A DNA stretch of 64,000 bases, from the NCBI RefSeq assembly GCF_000002985.6, contig NC_003283.11, forward strand, positions 5,704,001-5,768,000. The letters run 5' to 3'. The stretch comes from Caenorhabditis elegans (lineage: Eukaryota > Nematoda > Chromadorea > Rhabditida > Rhabditidae). The notes under the pieces are model-generated. The model did not search any database and was not told where the DNA came from. It saw only the letters and a list, made by a program, of their open reading frames with translations. Position 1 is the stretch's first letter. Every line of letters starts with the position of its first letter. This document shows, piece by piece, positions 12,582 through 23,289 of the stretch. The position numbers were made by a program, and so were the translations under genes.

Positions 12582-12809
12582 GTCAGTGAAAGAAAAGAAA
12601 CCGTCAGTTGTAGTAACCCTTCAAACTGTCCGTTTTCCCACAATTTCCCCCAATTTCTTCCTGCTGCTTTTTCATTCCACCCACTCCGCCCACTTTTTAC
12701 CAGAAGGACAACTGTTGCCTCACAGCAAGTAGTTGGTTAGTTGCTTGTGTCTGTGTGTGTATCTACTTTATGCCATTTGATATACAACATTAACCACCAG
12801 TAGTTTTAT

Positions 12810-13223
12810 TTAGTTGCCTAGTGTTGGCGAGTAAACGGATGAGTGGACATACAAAAATCTGAACGAGGTATTTGCAGGATTTTGGGAGAATAAGTCAGAA
12901 AAAAAGTTGATTAGAAGACAAGGAAATGCCTCCAGTTTCTCCATATCATCAATTATCATCTTGCGAACAAGTTCGTGCTCATTCTTCAGTGATTCAGATT
13001 CGAGTTGTTGCTCAAGCTCCACGCCGCGAGAATTATTGGAAGCTTCAAATCGCAGCTTTTCAACCTGAATAATAAAAAAGGTATATTGAGTTGATTATTC
13101 AATTGAGCCAACCTCTGCTTCCAGACCAATATTTTTTCTTCTGAATTCTTGACGTCTTCGGAACCTTTTTCTTGCGGCTATCTCTCTTTTGCCTTTTTCC
13201 CATCTTTCCGGTTCAATTTCAAT
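12810..13223 (-). CDS. Basic region plus coiled coil, divergent bZIP-like protein (5' end unresolved)
   Basis: Two exons (13113-13223 and 12810-13064) join in phase 0 and give about 121 aa. The first begins IEIEPERWEKGKREIAARKR and continues into a strongly basic FRRRQEFRRKN stretch, followed by a heptad-like LEAEVEKLRFE and LEQQLESESLKNEHELVRKM. A basic segment running into a coiled coil resembles a bZIP, and IAARKRFRRR resembles the AA...R core. The usual invariant Asn is not evident, so DNA binding is doubtful. The real start is unclear. An ATG at 13283 (MSGQNGNCA) is in phase, but the implied intron is only about 32 bp, shorter than normal. The gene lies head-to-head with the RhoGAP, about 0.7 kb apart. 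Confidence 0.5.
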
Positions 13224-13904
13224 CTAGAAAGACAAAATGATGGAATCGTATTCACCGCACAGTTTCCGTTTTGCCCAGACATTCACTTTCAATAAGTACA
13301 GTAGTTTTGAAAAAAGCAAGTTTTTGTCTGAAAAAATAAACTTCTATAAAATGTTAGTTCAGTTTTCACAAAATGTCGTCAATTAAAATGCGCGCTGTGC
13401 AGTACGCATTCGGTGTATAAATTGTAAACATCCACCGTAGTAAGATGTGCAGGTTCTTACAGTAACCCGTTGTAAAAAATAAGAAAAAATGCGGGAAATT
13501 TTTCATTTTTGACTAAATTAGGATAATTTTTAAAAAATTATCGATAATCATGCGAATTTGATTTTTTTTTTCTCGGTTTGGACGCAGAATCGACGCTTCT
13601 CTGTGTTCTCAATGCTTTTTTTCTGTAATATTGATGCTCCTGATGAAAAATGAACTGAAATTTAAGATTCGCCAGCCTGTGCGGCACGCTGTTCACACAA
13701 TTCGAATCTTGAACTCTTCTCCGTATTTCTACTTGTTATCATGCGTTTCTATTGAAAGTTGATAAGCTTTTCGATTCAAAAATGTTCGTAAATTAATTTA
13801 ATGAAAATATCTCTCTTTTTCTCGTTTAAAAACGTGTTCTCCTGCCTATAGGCTTCTCGAACTATCAATTCAAACATTTTTCAGGCTGACTAACTCGAGA
13901 ATAT
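13224..13904. promoter_or_regulatory. Shared intergenic region between the divergent bZIP-like gene and the RhoGAP
   Basis: About 680 bp separate two head-to-head genes and should contain both promoters. It is AT-rich with several ATCGATAA/TTATCGATAA-like palindromic words near 13540 and a TTTTTCAG acceptor at 13878-13885 just before the RhoGAP start. I see no recognisable regulatory motif beyond this. Confidence 0.4.
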
Positions 13905-16900
13905 ATGGAACACAACGACTTTCGTGTCGTTACATCCTCGTCGGTGTATCGGAAAGGCTCGACGACAAGCGGAGTGATCGCCGGCGCAGGTCCGAGGCCA
14001 AATAAATTTAGTTACACTCTTGGAGAGGTTTGTGCTGGAAAACTATTCGAATCTATAATATATTTTTAATATGCATTTTCAGGTATGCTCAACGAATGTC
14101 ACTCTGGACGTGAACGTCGGCACCGGCTGGACGAGAATACGTCTGAAGGAAGTTCCCAAGTTCATTGTGAACGCGTTCAACATCATCTCGAAGCACGGAA
14201 TGGACACTGATGGTATTTTCCGCAAGGAAGGCAACTCTGTCCGGCTGAATCGCGCAGAAGTTCAGGCGATCTACAAGGGACAACGCGACATTCCGAACGA
14301 TTACAGTGTTATTGACGTTTGTACAATGGTGAAGCGTTTCCTTCGTGATCTGAAACCACCTCTTCTTGACTCTGAAGAGTGCCGAGCCCGACTTCTGAAG
14401 AAAGCATGCCAGGCGAGAATTTCGGATGGTTTTTTGATGACGCGGGATGAAATGGCAGATGTCTTCTACATGGAGGATCGAACGATTGAGCAACAAACAC
14501 CGCTGCTCTCAGATGCGCATGCGTCAACGCTGGGATATGTGATGAGACAGCTGAACAGGGTATGGCGAGAATATTTGAATTTTCTTATCCAAAACTCCGT
14601 TTCTTCCAGATCGCCGCCCACAGTGAGCAACACAAGATGTCAATTGAAAATTTGGCTATCGTTTTCATTGGAAGTGTTTTCGGTGACGGAATTCATGATT
14701 CGAAGAAAACTCCGCAGCTCCGTCGTGGCTCGAAGGAGGATATTTTGGCGCAGAAAAGACATGAAATGAATGTGAACACGGCGGCGGTTAAATTATTAAT
14801 TACCAATGTAAGTTTGATTTTTTTCCTAATTTTAAAAGCTAATTTATATCGATTTCAGGCCAATCTAATTGGTGTCCGTCGTGATCCATACGTCACCAGT
14901 AACGCAATGCTCCGAAGCTCAAGCGCTATGCCACGCTGCATGAGCAGTGGATACGAAACGTTGTCCGATGCGGATTGTCTTTCGGCTCAAACAGCTTCGC
15001 TTCAAAGAAGAGAACCGGGCCCATCCACGCCTCTCACCATTCACCGACGAGATTCAGAAGCGGTGCACAAAATAGTGACTGCACGAAAGAAGGGCGAACA
15101 GGATTCGAAGAAGAAGAGATCCGCATCGTTTCTTCCGAGCTTTCGCGACCTTAAACATCGTTTTTCGAATATGAAGAGAACCAAGAGTCCAAGCCCGGAA
15201 CGCCTTACGACTGGACACACTGCCGAGCCATCCAAGTTGACGGACATATGCTCATTGAACTTGCACACCGATCCTCACCAAGACCCATTAATTCATCGGA
15301 AAAAGGTGGCACGTAATGAGTCGACTACCATGTCGACGGGATCAACAGCGTCTGGAAGACAATCGAGAAGCCATCAGAATAGGCGAGGGAACACGAACGC
15401 CACACCGAGAAATAACGGTAGTGGAAAGTCTACGATTTCCACGATGTTCGAGTCCGAGCAAATTCTCAGCAGTGGAGCTCTTCGACGGTTGTCGGCCAGC
15501 GATCGGAATACGGATGCAATGCGATTTGCAAAACAAATAATGTCCAATGAGCAGATGAATGTTGCAGGTGAGAAATCGTTCCATTCTGGAAAATAATTTA
15601 TGTTACATTTTCAGAGTTTCTATTATCCGAGCATCAACGCAATCGAGAATCTAAAATTCGAAAACGCAATACTGTGATATTGGGTGAGAAGCCGAGGTCT
15701 AATGGTGTGAAGCTCACAAACAGGCGTCACACTGCTCCCATCAGCAATAGGCTCCGCAGAAATCGGCCGAACACTGTTGGTGCCAGCCTCCCTCATCGAA
15801 ATGACTCATTTCTCAATAACGGATCTTCCATGGAGGAGAAGGAGAATCAGGCGGACTGCGAGACTGATGACACGCTAGACGCAACGAACAATGTGGATCA
15901 GTCAGAATGGTTATTAGAGCAGAAAGCACTGGAAGCCAGATCGCGGCGAGAGGGAAGGAAGAATAAGGCGGCTCCGATGAGACACATCAGTACAGGAAGC
16001 ATGCTGGTGCTCAATGGATCCATGGCTGTCGAATCGACGAGTATGTTGAAAGCGGAGCCACTTGTGATGGACTCGTTGAAAGAGGAGTCGCCACAATCGC
16101 CACAAAAAACGCCGAAAGTCGTGCTCAGGAAGGATTTGGACAATTTGAAGAAAATGAAGAAGTTCTGTGACATTGCAACGTCGCCAATGGTGATGGATAC
16201 GCCGACGGTAACAAATAATCAATTTTGAAAGTTGAAAAGGCGTATGTTTTACAGAAACTTTCACACGAGAATGGTCACGCGTGGGTTGGAACGAAGCAGG
16301 TTGTATCCGTTACGAGGACTCCTAGTCTTTCGCGAAGACGGAGCCGAGCTCATCTTTCATACTCGAAGGCCACAGAATCTCCTTTAGACAAGCCATCGGA
16401 AGTCCGAAGAGAGTCGAGTTCACTGATGTCACCGCTGTTAAAGCACGTTACAATGACGAACAACTCTGCGCCTTCTCAAGTGATCACATCGTCTCCTAGG
16501 TTAGTTTCATATCGAAAATGCAGAAAACTATACATACGTTTATTTCAGAACCAATCTCACTCCAAGATCACATACATTATCTCCATTGGCAGTCAAAATT
16601 AAGCGATCTACACCGCCGCCGATTCCTCCACATTCACCACCCCATCTTACTCCGGGAAAGTCGGAAGTCTCGTTGGATGCTCTCGATGACATGAAACGAA
16701 TCTCGATATCTGACGGTTCACGGCGTATTCCAACTTCTCCTTCGCATCCACGGATGCCGAAGACTTTCTCGCCGAAACTGCCAATTCGATCCGTATCAAT
16801 CGATAATAGATTCGAGTTTCCTGTTGCTGCTGCCGGGGAACCTGAAGAACCGTCAACACAGTTCAAGCTTCCGCAATTGCCGATGCCAAAGAAAATGAAC

Positions 16901-17583
16901 CGATCGGGAATCTCTCCGCTGGCCCGGCAAGCACACTCATCAAAGTCGACGCTTTCGGTACCGAATCGATCAAATCTTCGAGAAACGAAGAGCATCGAGG
17001 AAACTCCGACTGCGTTAAGATCGGCGCCAGCTCAAGCTTCCTATCAAGGATCTTCGAATCAGATGTCGCCAAGATCAAGTGATTATTTCGAGTTTGGAAA
17101 ATACACAAATGCGCTGAGGTCTGCAACTGATGAGTTTGTAAGTATAAAAATTGTAGTGATTGGCAAATAAAAACTAATTCAGGCACTGCCAAGCAGAAAA
17201 GCTTCCGTCGAATCTCGTCCTTCAGTTGCAATTCTACGGAATAACAATTGCGGTTTAGTGCGATCCAGAGTCAATCATTTTCAGGTAATTTGTTGTAGAA
17301 AATTTTATTTTCTATTCCACAAAAAAACAATTAAAAATTTCAAAGAATATATTTTTTCCAGGAAATCGAGCACTTGCAACGCGTCGAAACATCGATGAGC
17401 GGTCGATTGTCAGCAATGTCACAATCATCACTCCGAAGCAATGACCCGTTTTCGGATCGTTTTTCGGATGTCTCGGATCTTCGAAATGCCGCGTTCTCTG
17501 AATCCACCGACTCGGCGATCAGCACTCCAACTGCCACTCCAACTACATCACGGGTCTCCAATGATGCTGGGCAATATTTCTAA
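13905..17583 (+). CDS. rga-3: RhoGAP protein, Rho-family GTPase activator (RGA-3/4 type)
   Basis: Nine exons give 1085 aa: 13905-14027, 14083-14559, 14610-14807, 14859-15567, 15615-16207, 16255-16499, 16549-17137, 17183-17284 and 17362-17583. A RhoGAP domain lies at roughly residues 55-255. The GIFRKEGNSVRLNR loop supplies the arginine finger (Arg88). Then come MVKRFLRDLKPPLL, HKMSIENLAIVFIGSVFG and a closing helix. RhoGAPs speed GTP hydrolysis by Rho proteins. Residues after about 260 are Ser/Thr/Arg/Pro-rich and look disordered. They include IKRSTPPPIPPHSPPHLTPG, many SP/TP sites and Ser-Arg clusters, suggesting phospho-control. In C. elegans, RGA-3 and its paralogue RGA-4 restrain RHO-1 contractility in early embryos. 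I name rga-3 rather than rga-4 from its neighbour, the ACAD fusion I recall as K09H11.1; an alignment should confirm this. All frames are intact. Confidence 0.9.
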
Positions 17584-19078
17584 AAATTAAATTCTTGTAT
17601 GTTTTCATGAATTATGGCTCACTATTTTTTGTCTCAATTCTACGATCCTCATCCCCATTTTTTGTCTCCCCAGACTTTTTCAAGTACTTGAAATCTCGCA
17701 TTTTCTATCCCCCGCACGTATTCTTCTTTTAGATACTACTAGATTTTCTAGCTTATCATTCTACAAATAAGAACTACCAATTTCCATGTGTATTTGGGGT
17801 TTTTTTGTTGCCATCTGACATTATCAGAATTAGCCTTTGGCACCCAAAAAATCGCGATTTCTCTCCTCATTCCAGCTTCATTTTCATTCCAATTTCCACT
17901 GGAAACCCTTTTTTCTCGTATTTTCTCTCCGATTTTCCCGAGTTTTTCTCCTTTTTAGTGTTGCTTCTTGTGTAATATCTGATCATCAACACCACCATTA
18001 TTATCATTATTTTTAGTATTGTGCTTTACTTTACCCATCTCTTAACTTCAATGCAATTTTTTTCCAACGAAATAAGATGGTGCACTTTTATTTCTCCACA
18101 TCTTTGATCAAAAATCATCTCGAGAAACTTAGTAGGACAAAACATGTTACGTTTGCTTATTGAATCTGAATTATTATGATGGCGCGGGAAACATTCATAG
18201 AATGCGCATTGCACAACATATATGACGCGCAAAATATCTCGTAGCGAAAACTACAGTAACTCTTAAAATAACTACAGCACACCGGTGTCGATTTACGGAA
18301 ACAATTTAGTAATCGATAAAAAAATCAAAAAAAAACAAATTAACGGAATAAAATTGATTATCGCGGTAACAATTCGAACAGAAATTAGTTCCAAAAATCG
18401 AGCGCGTAAATCGACACCAGCGCTACAGTAGTCTTTCATGAGTTACTGTAGTTTCCGCTTCGAGATATTTTTTCGCGTCAAATATTTTGTGTAATACGCA
18501 TTCTCAGAATTCAGTGTTCCCGTAATATTTCAAAGTAAAATATTCTTTTTTTTTTTAAATTGGTAATTATATACTCAGAAAATTCAGTAATTCCCATTTT
18601 TTTGAGTGTCAAAAAAAGTTTCGAAACCTTTTAATTAGTTCTACTACATATAATATTTGGACCCATAAGTGTGATTTTAAACAATTTCTCTACTGGCGCG
18701 ACTCCACCGTGATTTTGATAAAACCAGGTTCGTAGGTTTTTATTTTGCATTTCTAAATTACTGCATTTTTGTAGATCTACGTAGATCAAACCGAAATGTG
18801 ACACTCTGACACCACGTGAAGATAATTTCCTTCTGTTTCGATTATCGTATTTATTGATATCAAATTTACAGTTAAAATATATTAATAAGTTCTTGCTTGA
18901 ATTCAAAATATTAATTTGGACAAATCTCAACTATTTAAAATGTTTCTTTCTTTTTTTAAAATGTCTACAGTAAGATTTTGTAGTTTTTTGTAAACATTCA
19001 AAAACATTCAAAAACTTATTGCAGACATACGAGTCGTTTGCATTGAGATCGGCCCAAACTAATAAATTGAAATTAAAA
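17584..19078. other. 3' flank of the RhoGAP with repeats and an exon relic
   Basis: No intact gene. The interval holds the RhoGAP 3' UTR and, at 17985-18095, a stretch that is the inverted copy of 50486-50620. On the minus strand it still reads KVHHLISLEK, like the last exon of the candidate gene at 49.86-50.56 kb. It also holds a palindromic element at 18199-18506 and a fragment of the CACGTGGTGT MITE at 18755-18818. The remaining 250 bp before the stop of the next gene are AT-rich and featureless. Confidence 0.6.
18199..18506. repeat. Palindromic foldback element with AGAATGCG termini
   Basis: The left end is AGAATGCGCATTGCACAACA, followed by TGACGCG, ATATCTCG.AGCG, ACTACAGTAACTC and TGTCGATTTACG. 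The right half is the inverted complement, ending TGTAATACGCATTCT. A relative lies at about 50050-50351. It contains no ORF. The family is recognised only as a repeated palindrome; no transposase is seen. Confidence 0.7.
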
Positions 19079-22000
19079 TTAAGCAACTTTAATTCTCTGA
19101 TTAACAATTGATCGCAGTTTAGTTACAATAGCCTCAGTTGGTAATACAATTCCAGATGGAGATGGTGTAGTTGTTGAAATAACTGGATAAGTGATTGCAG
19201 ATAGTATTGGTGGAGAAGATGTTGTAGGTAGAGCAGTTGTTGCATCAAGGATCTCTCCTGATTTCTTGGCTCGAATATTTGTAACAAATCTTCCAGGAGT
19301 TGGGAACTCTTTTCGAGGTGGTGGCCCTTGATATTGTGGTCCTGGATGTGGGGATCCATGAGATTGTGGTGGATGTTGTTCATGTTCTACTTTTTCTGGA
19401 ACTTCACTTTTTCCATGATCTTCTCTTCCATGATCTTCTCTGAAATCGTCTTTTTCTCTTCCATCTTCCTTTCTTCCTCTCTCATTTTCCTTGCTGTGAT
19501 CGCTGGTGGAATGTCTCCGTTCGGAAGAATCATCATGGGAACTCGAATTGTCGGATGCAGGAGTAGATGCGTTTTGTTGCTGAACACGTCGTCCGTCTTG
19601 GCCAGATCGGTCTTCACTCGAGCCAACGTCGTCTCCAGGCGCTGCTTGGCGTCCGGCAGATCCTCCAGGTGAGTTCCAAGGACCACCCGCAAAACCGCCA
19701 TTACCACCGAATCTTCGAGTTGGAAAGTCTGGTTGGAATGGTTGGAACCCACCGAAGGCTGAAATTTAGGTTTTTTATAGATCCTTTTAACATAACTTTT
19801 TATAGTTTTGCCCTGAAAGAAAACTTACACGGGAATTTGGGGAAAGCAGGGAACGGAGGGATTTGGGGCTTGGGAGGCGATGGAGCTTGTTGTTGCTGTT
19901 GCTGTCCTTCTGGCTTTTGGGGCCCTCTTTCCTCTCTGTGAGGTTGCTCTTCTGATCCTCCACGTCTTTCTTCTGAACCATGTGATCTTCTTTCTTGTTC
20001 GTCTCTACCTTCAGCTTTTTCTCCTCTTCCTCTTTTCTCAACTTCTCCAGAATCTCCTCGAGCTGGTCGTCGATCTCTTGACTCTTTATGCTCCTGCTTT
20101 CGTCCCTTTTCTGGCTCTCGATCCTCACCCCCTCCTGCGTCGGAGCCCCGAAAAAACTTTTCTTGCTCTTCCTTTTCACTAGGTTTATCTACAAATCGTC
20201 CTCCTCTCTTATCGACATCTTCAACAACAGGCCCTTTTTTCTCTTTTGGATATACTCCGGCAACCATCTGCATATTCAAACCGACCACTTTCGAAGGCGT
20301 TTCGGCAATATTCTCAGTTTCCGGCTTCTCCTCTCCCCGATGGTGATGGTGCTCGCGTTCACGACTGGGTTCTTCCTCTTCCTCCCCATGTCGCGGTCTG
20401 TACTTTTTGCGATCTTCTTCTTCATCTTCATAACTGTCTCCACGCCTCTGATGAGGACGCCTTGGACGTTCTTCCTCTTCTTCGTCTGAAATTGGATATG
20501 TATGGGAATGGACTGATATTCTAGAGTTTGAGTCTCAAGTTTTAAGGTAAGCTTGAATTTTCCATGCAGCCACCGAAACGACCACTGTGTAAAAGCTGAC
20601 TATATTGTCGTCGGTAACTTTTAGAAGATCCATTCAACTCGGCAAATCATCGTCTCTCCTCAACCAACTTTAGCCTTAGCCTTTCTAGCTGACCTTTTCG
20701 GAAGTTGGCGAAAATTGGTCAAGAAGTGGCGACGCATTGCAGAAATTTCCCATCCCATTAGTATCTCACCTTTCCGATCATCTTCATTCGATCTTTGTAT
20801 CCCTCTCTGTGATTTCGGATGATCCTCTTCTTCACCATCGTCTCCTCTCTGCTGCTTCCTGCCTTCCCTCTCTTTATCGAACCTATCCTTAACTTCCGTG
20901 GGATCTGGAAGATGTGGTCTCCGAAATCCATGTCCTCCATCTCTTGGAAAGTTTTCATCTCTCTCCTCTTCTTGACTCCGCTGTCTTCCAAATCCGAATG
21001 GCCGTTTTCTTCCGTATTGATTATCATTATCACCATTCTCCTCGTAATCGCGTCCATCCTCCCTTCCAGAATTTCGTCTTTCGGGCTCTCTTCGTTCCCC
21101 AAAAAAAGGGCTTAATGGTTGTTGCTCTTCACGTGAAGACTTGTCTCCATTGAATCTGAAATTGAATACGTTTTGCTAGTTCAAAATATAGAGGTTTCTT
21201 AATCAATAACAGAAATTACCAACCTTCTTCCTCCATGACCAATTCCAAATACTGGATCAGGAATATCAGTCTGTTGTCGAAACGGCGTTTTCCTACTGTA
21301 ACGAGGTTCCAAGTCTCCTCGGTAGAATTCTGAAAGTTATGGAGGTTCTTCGCAAGACTTTTGTGTTGTATTCTAATTAGTTCAGTTTCGTCAGAACATT
21401 TTCTGATAGATCTCCTGAACTAAAGCTCAGAATTTTTTATAAAAATCAAGAATGCATTAGTTAAAATAATTTTTTAATTTTTTGCTAAAAATTCTTTGTT
21501 CATTTTTTTCAATAAAAGTCTATTCCAAAACTTTGTGTATCAATCTTTAAATACCGTATTTCCTCTATTAGTTTTGCACCCCTTTGCTCAACTTTGACAG
21601 CTCATATCTCATTCTGTTTTGAACATATAAATAAGAAACAAACTACAAATTATAGAAAAACATCTAACAAAATTGTTATCAGTTGACCACTTTTCTAAAG
21701 AACAAACGACTACTGAGATATGAGCTGCCAAAGTTGAGAGAAGGGGTGCAAAACTAATAGAGGAAATACGGTATATGAAATCCCAGAATTTGTTTGGACT
21801 TCCGAATCCCGAAAAATCGTAATAAACGGTAACTACGTTTGAGGCGCACTCAAAGTAACTTCGATGAATTTGTTTTTAAAATATCAGAAAAAAACCAATT
21901 CGTGGAAATCTCCAATTGTCGAGAAATACAAAAAGACATATATCTTAAATGAATATATATATTTTTTAAAACTATTTGATTTGATCATCGTTTGCCTAAT

Positions 22001-22545
22001 TTTCAAATATATTCCACAAGGAAAACTTAATAGCTCAAAATAAATTTGTAGTATCAGATAGAATCGCCCTAAAAGTTGATAACGTTTTTTGAGGAAAAAT
22101 GTTTGACAATTTATGTTTCAATAAATTTAGGTGGACAACGAAAAAAATTTAAGACAATGTGATTAATTTGCGCGAGACTAAACAAATAATTTGGCTTTTT
22201 TTAAAAATTTTTTGCAAAATTGAAAAATGATTACAAATTTAGAAAATCTCTATAAGTTTTTCAATAATTATAGTTGGTATACTGAGATTGTTTTCTGTCA
22301 AAACCCCGCAGAAATTTATAAATTATTATTTCAGAACTCAGAAATCGAACGATTTTGCTCAAAAAAATGACCAAATTAGTAAATCCTATATGCAATGAAA
22401 AACGTTCACTTTCTCATGGTTTTTGTAATTTTTCGGATAAATTCAGACTTTGTAAAACTGTAAACAAGACAAAAAACGTACGTGATTTGACTGTAATTAT
22501 AAAGATTGAAAATAGAAATGCGACTCTGAGTAGTAAAAGTCGCAT
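19079..22545 (-). CDS. Secreted, highly charged intrinsically disordered protein (630 aa)
   Basis: Five minus-strand exons: 22482-22545, 21224-21329, 20770-21155, 19829-20485 and 19079-19758. They total 1893 nt, with every junction in phase. Exon 1 encodes MRLLLLRVAFLFSIFIITVKS, a strong signal peptide, joined to QFYRGDLEPRYSRKTPF. The rest is low-complexity: Arg/Glu/Asp-rich repeats (for example EEEERPRRPHQRRGDSYEDE), a Q6-7 run before APSPPKPQIPPFPAFPKFP, Gly/Phe stretches (FGGFQPFQPDFPTRRFGGNG), an RGRKEDGREKDD segment, then Pro/Thr/Ser. Last comes a more ordered tail, VTNIRAKKSGEILDATTALP to VTKLRSIVNQRIKVA. No Cys pattern or known domain is seen. It may be an extracellular matrix, cuticle-associated or secreted scaffold protein; that is inference. 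A decayed piece of exons 2-3 is duplicated at about 25.74-26.01 kb. Confidence 0.75.
21552..21774. repeat. Complete 223-bp palindromic MITE (TACCGTATTTCCTCTATTAG)
   Basis: The element lies inside the 1.15-kb first intron of the secreted disordered-protein gene. Left end TACCGTATTTCCTCTATTAG is followed by TTTTGCACCCC. The right end is its inverted complement, reading GGGGTGCAAAACTAATAGAG then GAAATACGGTA. Inner arms (CAACTTTGACAGCTCATATC) are also inverted. Partial relatives: 7131-7290, 63625-63838 and the ends of 58093-58498. Confidence 0.75.
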
Positions 22546-23289
22546 GGTAGAAAGAGTACTTCTACCTCCGCGCGCGACTGATCGTTTCGTTCACTCTTTT
22601 GTATTCTTTCCTACCGGACGTACTGTATAGTTGTGTATTGTCTTGAAATTCTTCCACAAAGTCCTCCCTCCTCCGCCTTCTCTTTCATTCATCCAGATGA
22701 CAACGTGTTTTATGACGATATGTCGTTCTTTTTTTTCTCGTTAGAGGTATTCAAGAACAATAATAATATGCATTTCATTTTCTTTTTTTTTACTTGCGCA
22801 TTTATTGGATTCGATCGGTTTGCCGCGTGAAATCTGATTAATTCTTGAAGTGAAGATTTCAATGAATAATTTGAGTAAGAGAAAGTTTCAACTTTTAATA
22901 CATAGTTATTCAAAGTCTAAAAGTCCTGAGGCAAAACATGCCTGAAAACTGCCTAAGAGGTGACCTACGCCGTACCTACTGTGAAAGCTCTGACAAACTG
23001 TGGTGTTTAGACCCAAAATATTGCAATAGGCAGTAGGCAAGTACGTAGGTAGTAGGTGGTAGATATGCATGTAAAATTGAAGAAACGAAAATGATTTGCC
23101 TTATTAATATAATGCTCGAAAACTGAACTCTGTGATTTTTAGGGGATTATTTCATAAAACAGGTTTTTGAACCGATATTTTCTGTCATTTTTCTTGAAAC
23201 CTTAGATTTAATTTTCTTTTTTGCTTTACCCCTTCACTAAAATTGTGTAGATTTGTGTACAACATTTGTTTAGAACACTAACCTTACAT
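22546..23289. other. Intergenic: promoter of the secreted disordered protein and left flank of the srx unit
   Basis: Head-to-head spacing of about 0.75 kb. At 22690-22860 a stretch (TCTCGTTAGAGGTATTCAAG...GAAATCTGATTAATTCTTGA) recurs at 26570-26702 and belongs to the tandem duplication. At 22930-23070 there is a CTACCTGCCTAC-type low-copy repeat that also appears near 34.6-34.8 kb. No gene seen. Confidence 0.55.

Noticed and set aside
19328-19941. Plus-strand open frames opposite the disordered-protein exons
   Set aside because: Antisense shadows of a low-complexity charged coding region; they give runs of Leu, Phe and Cys and have no splice context.
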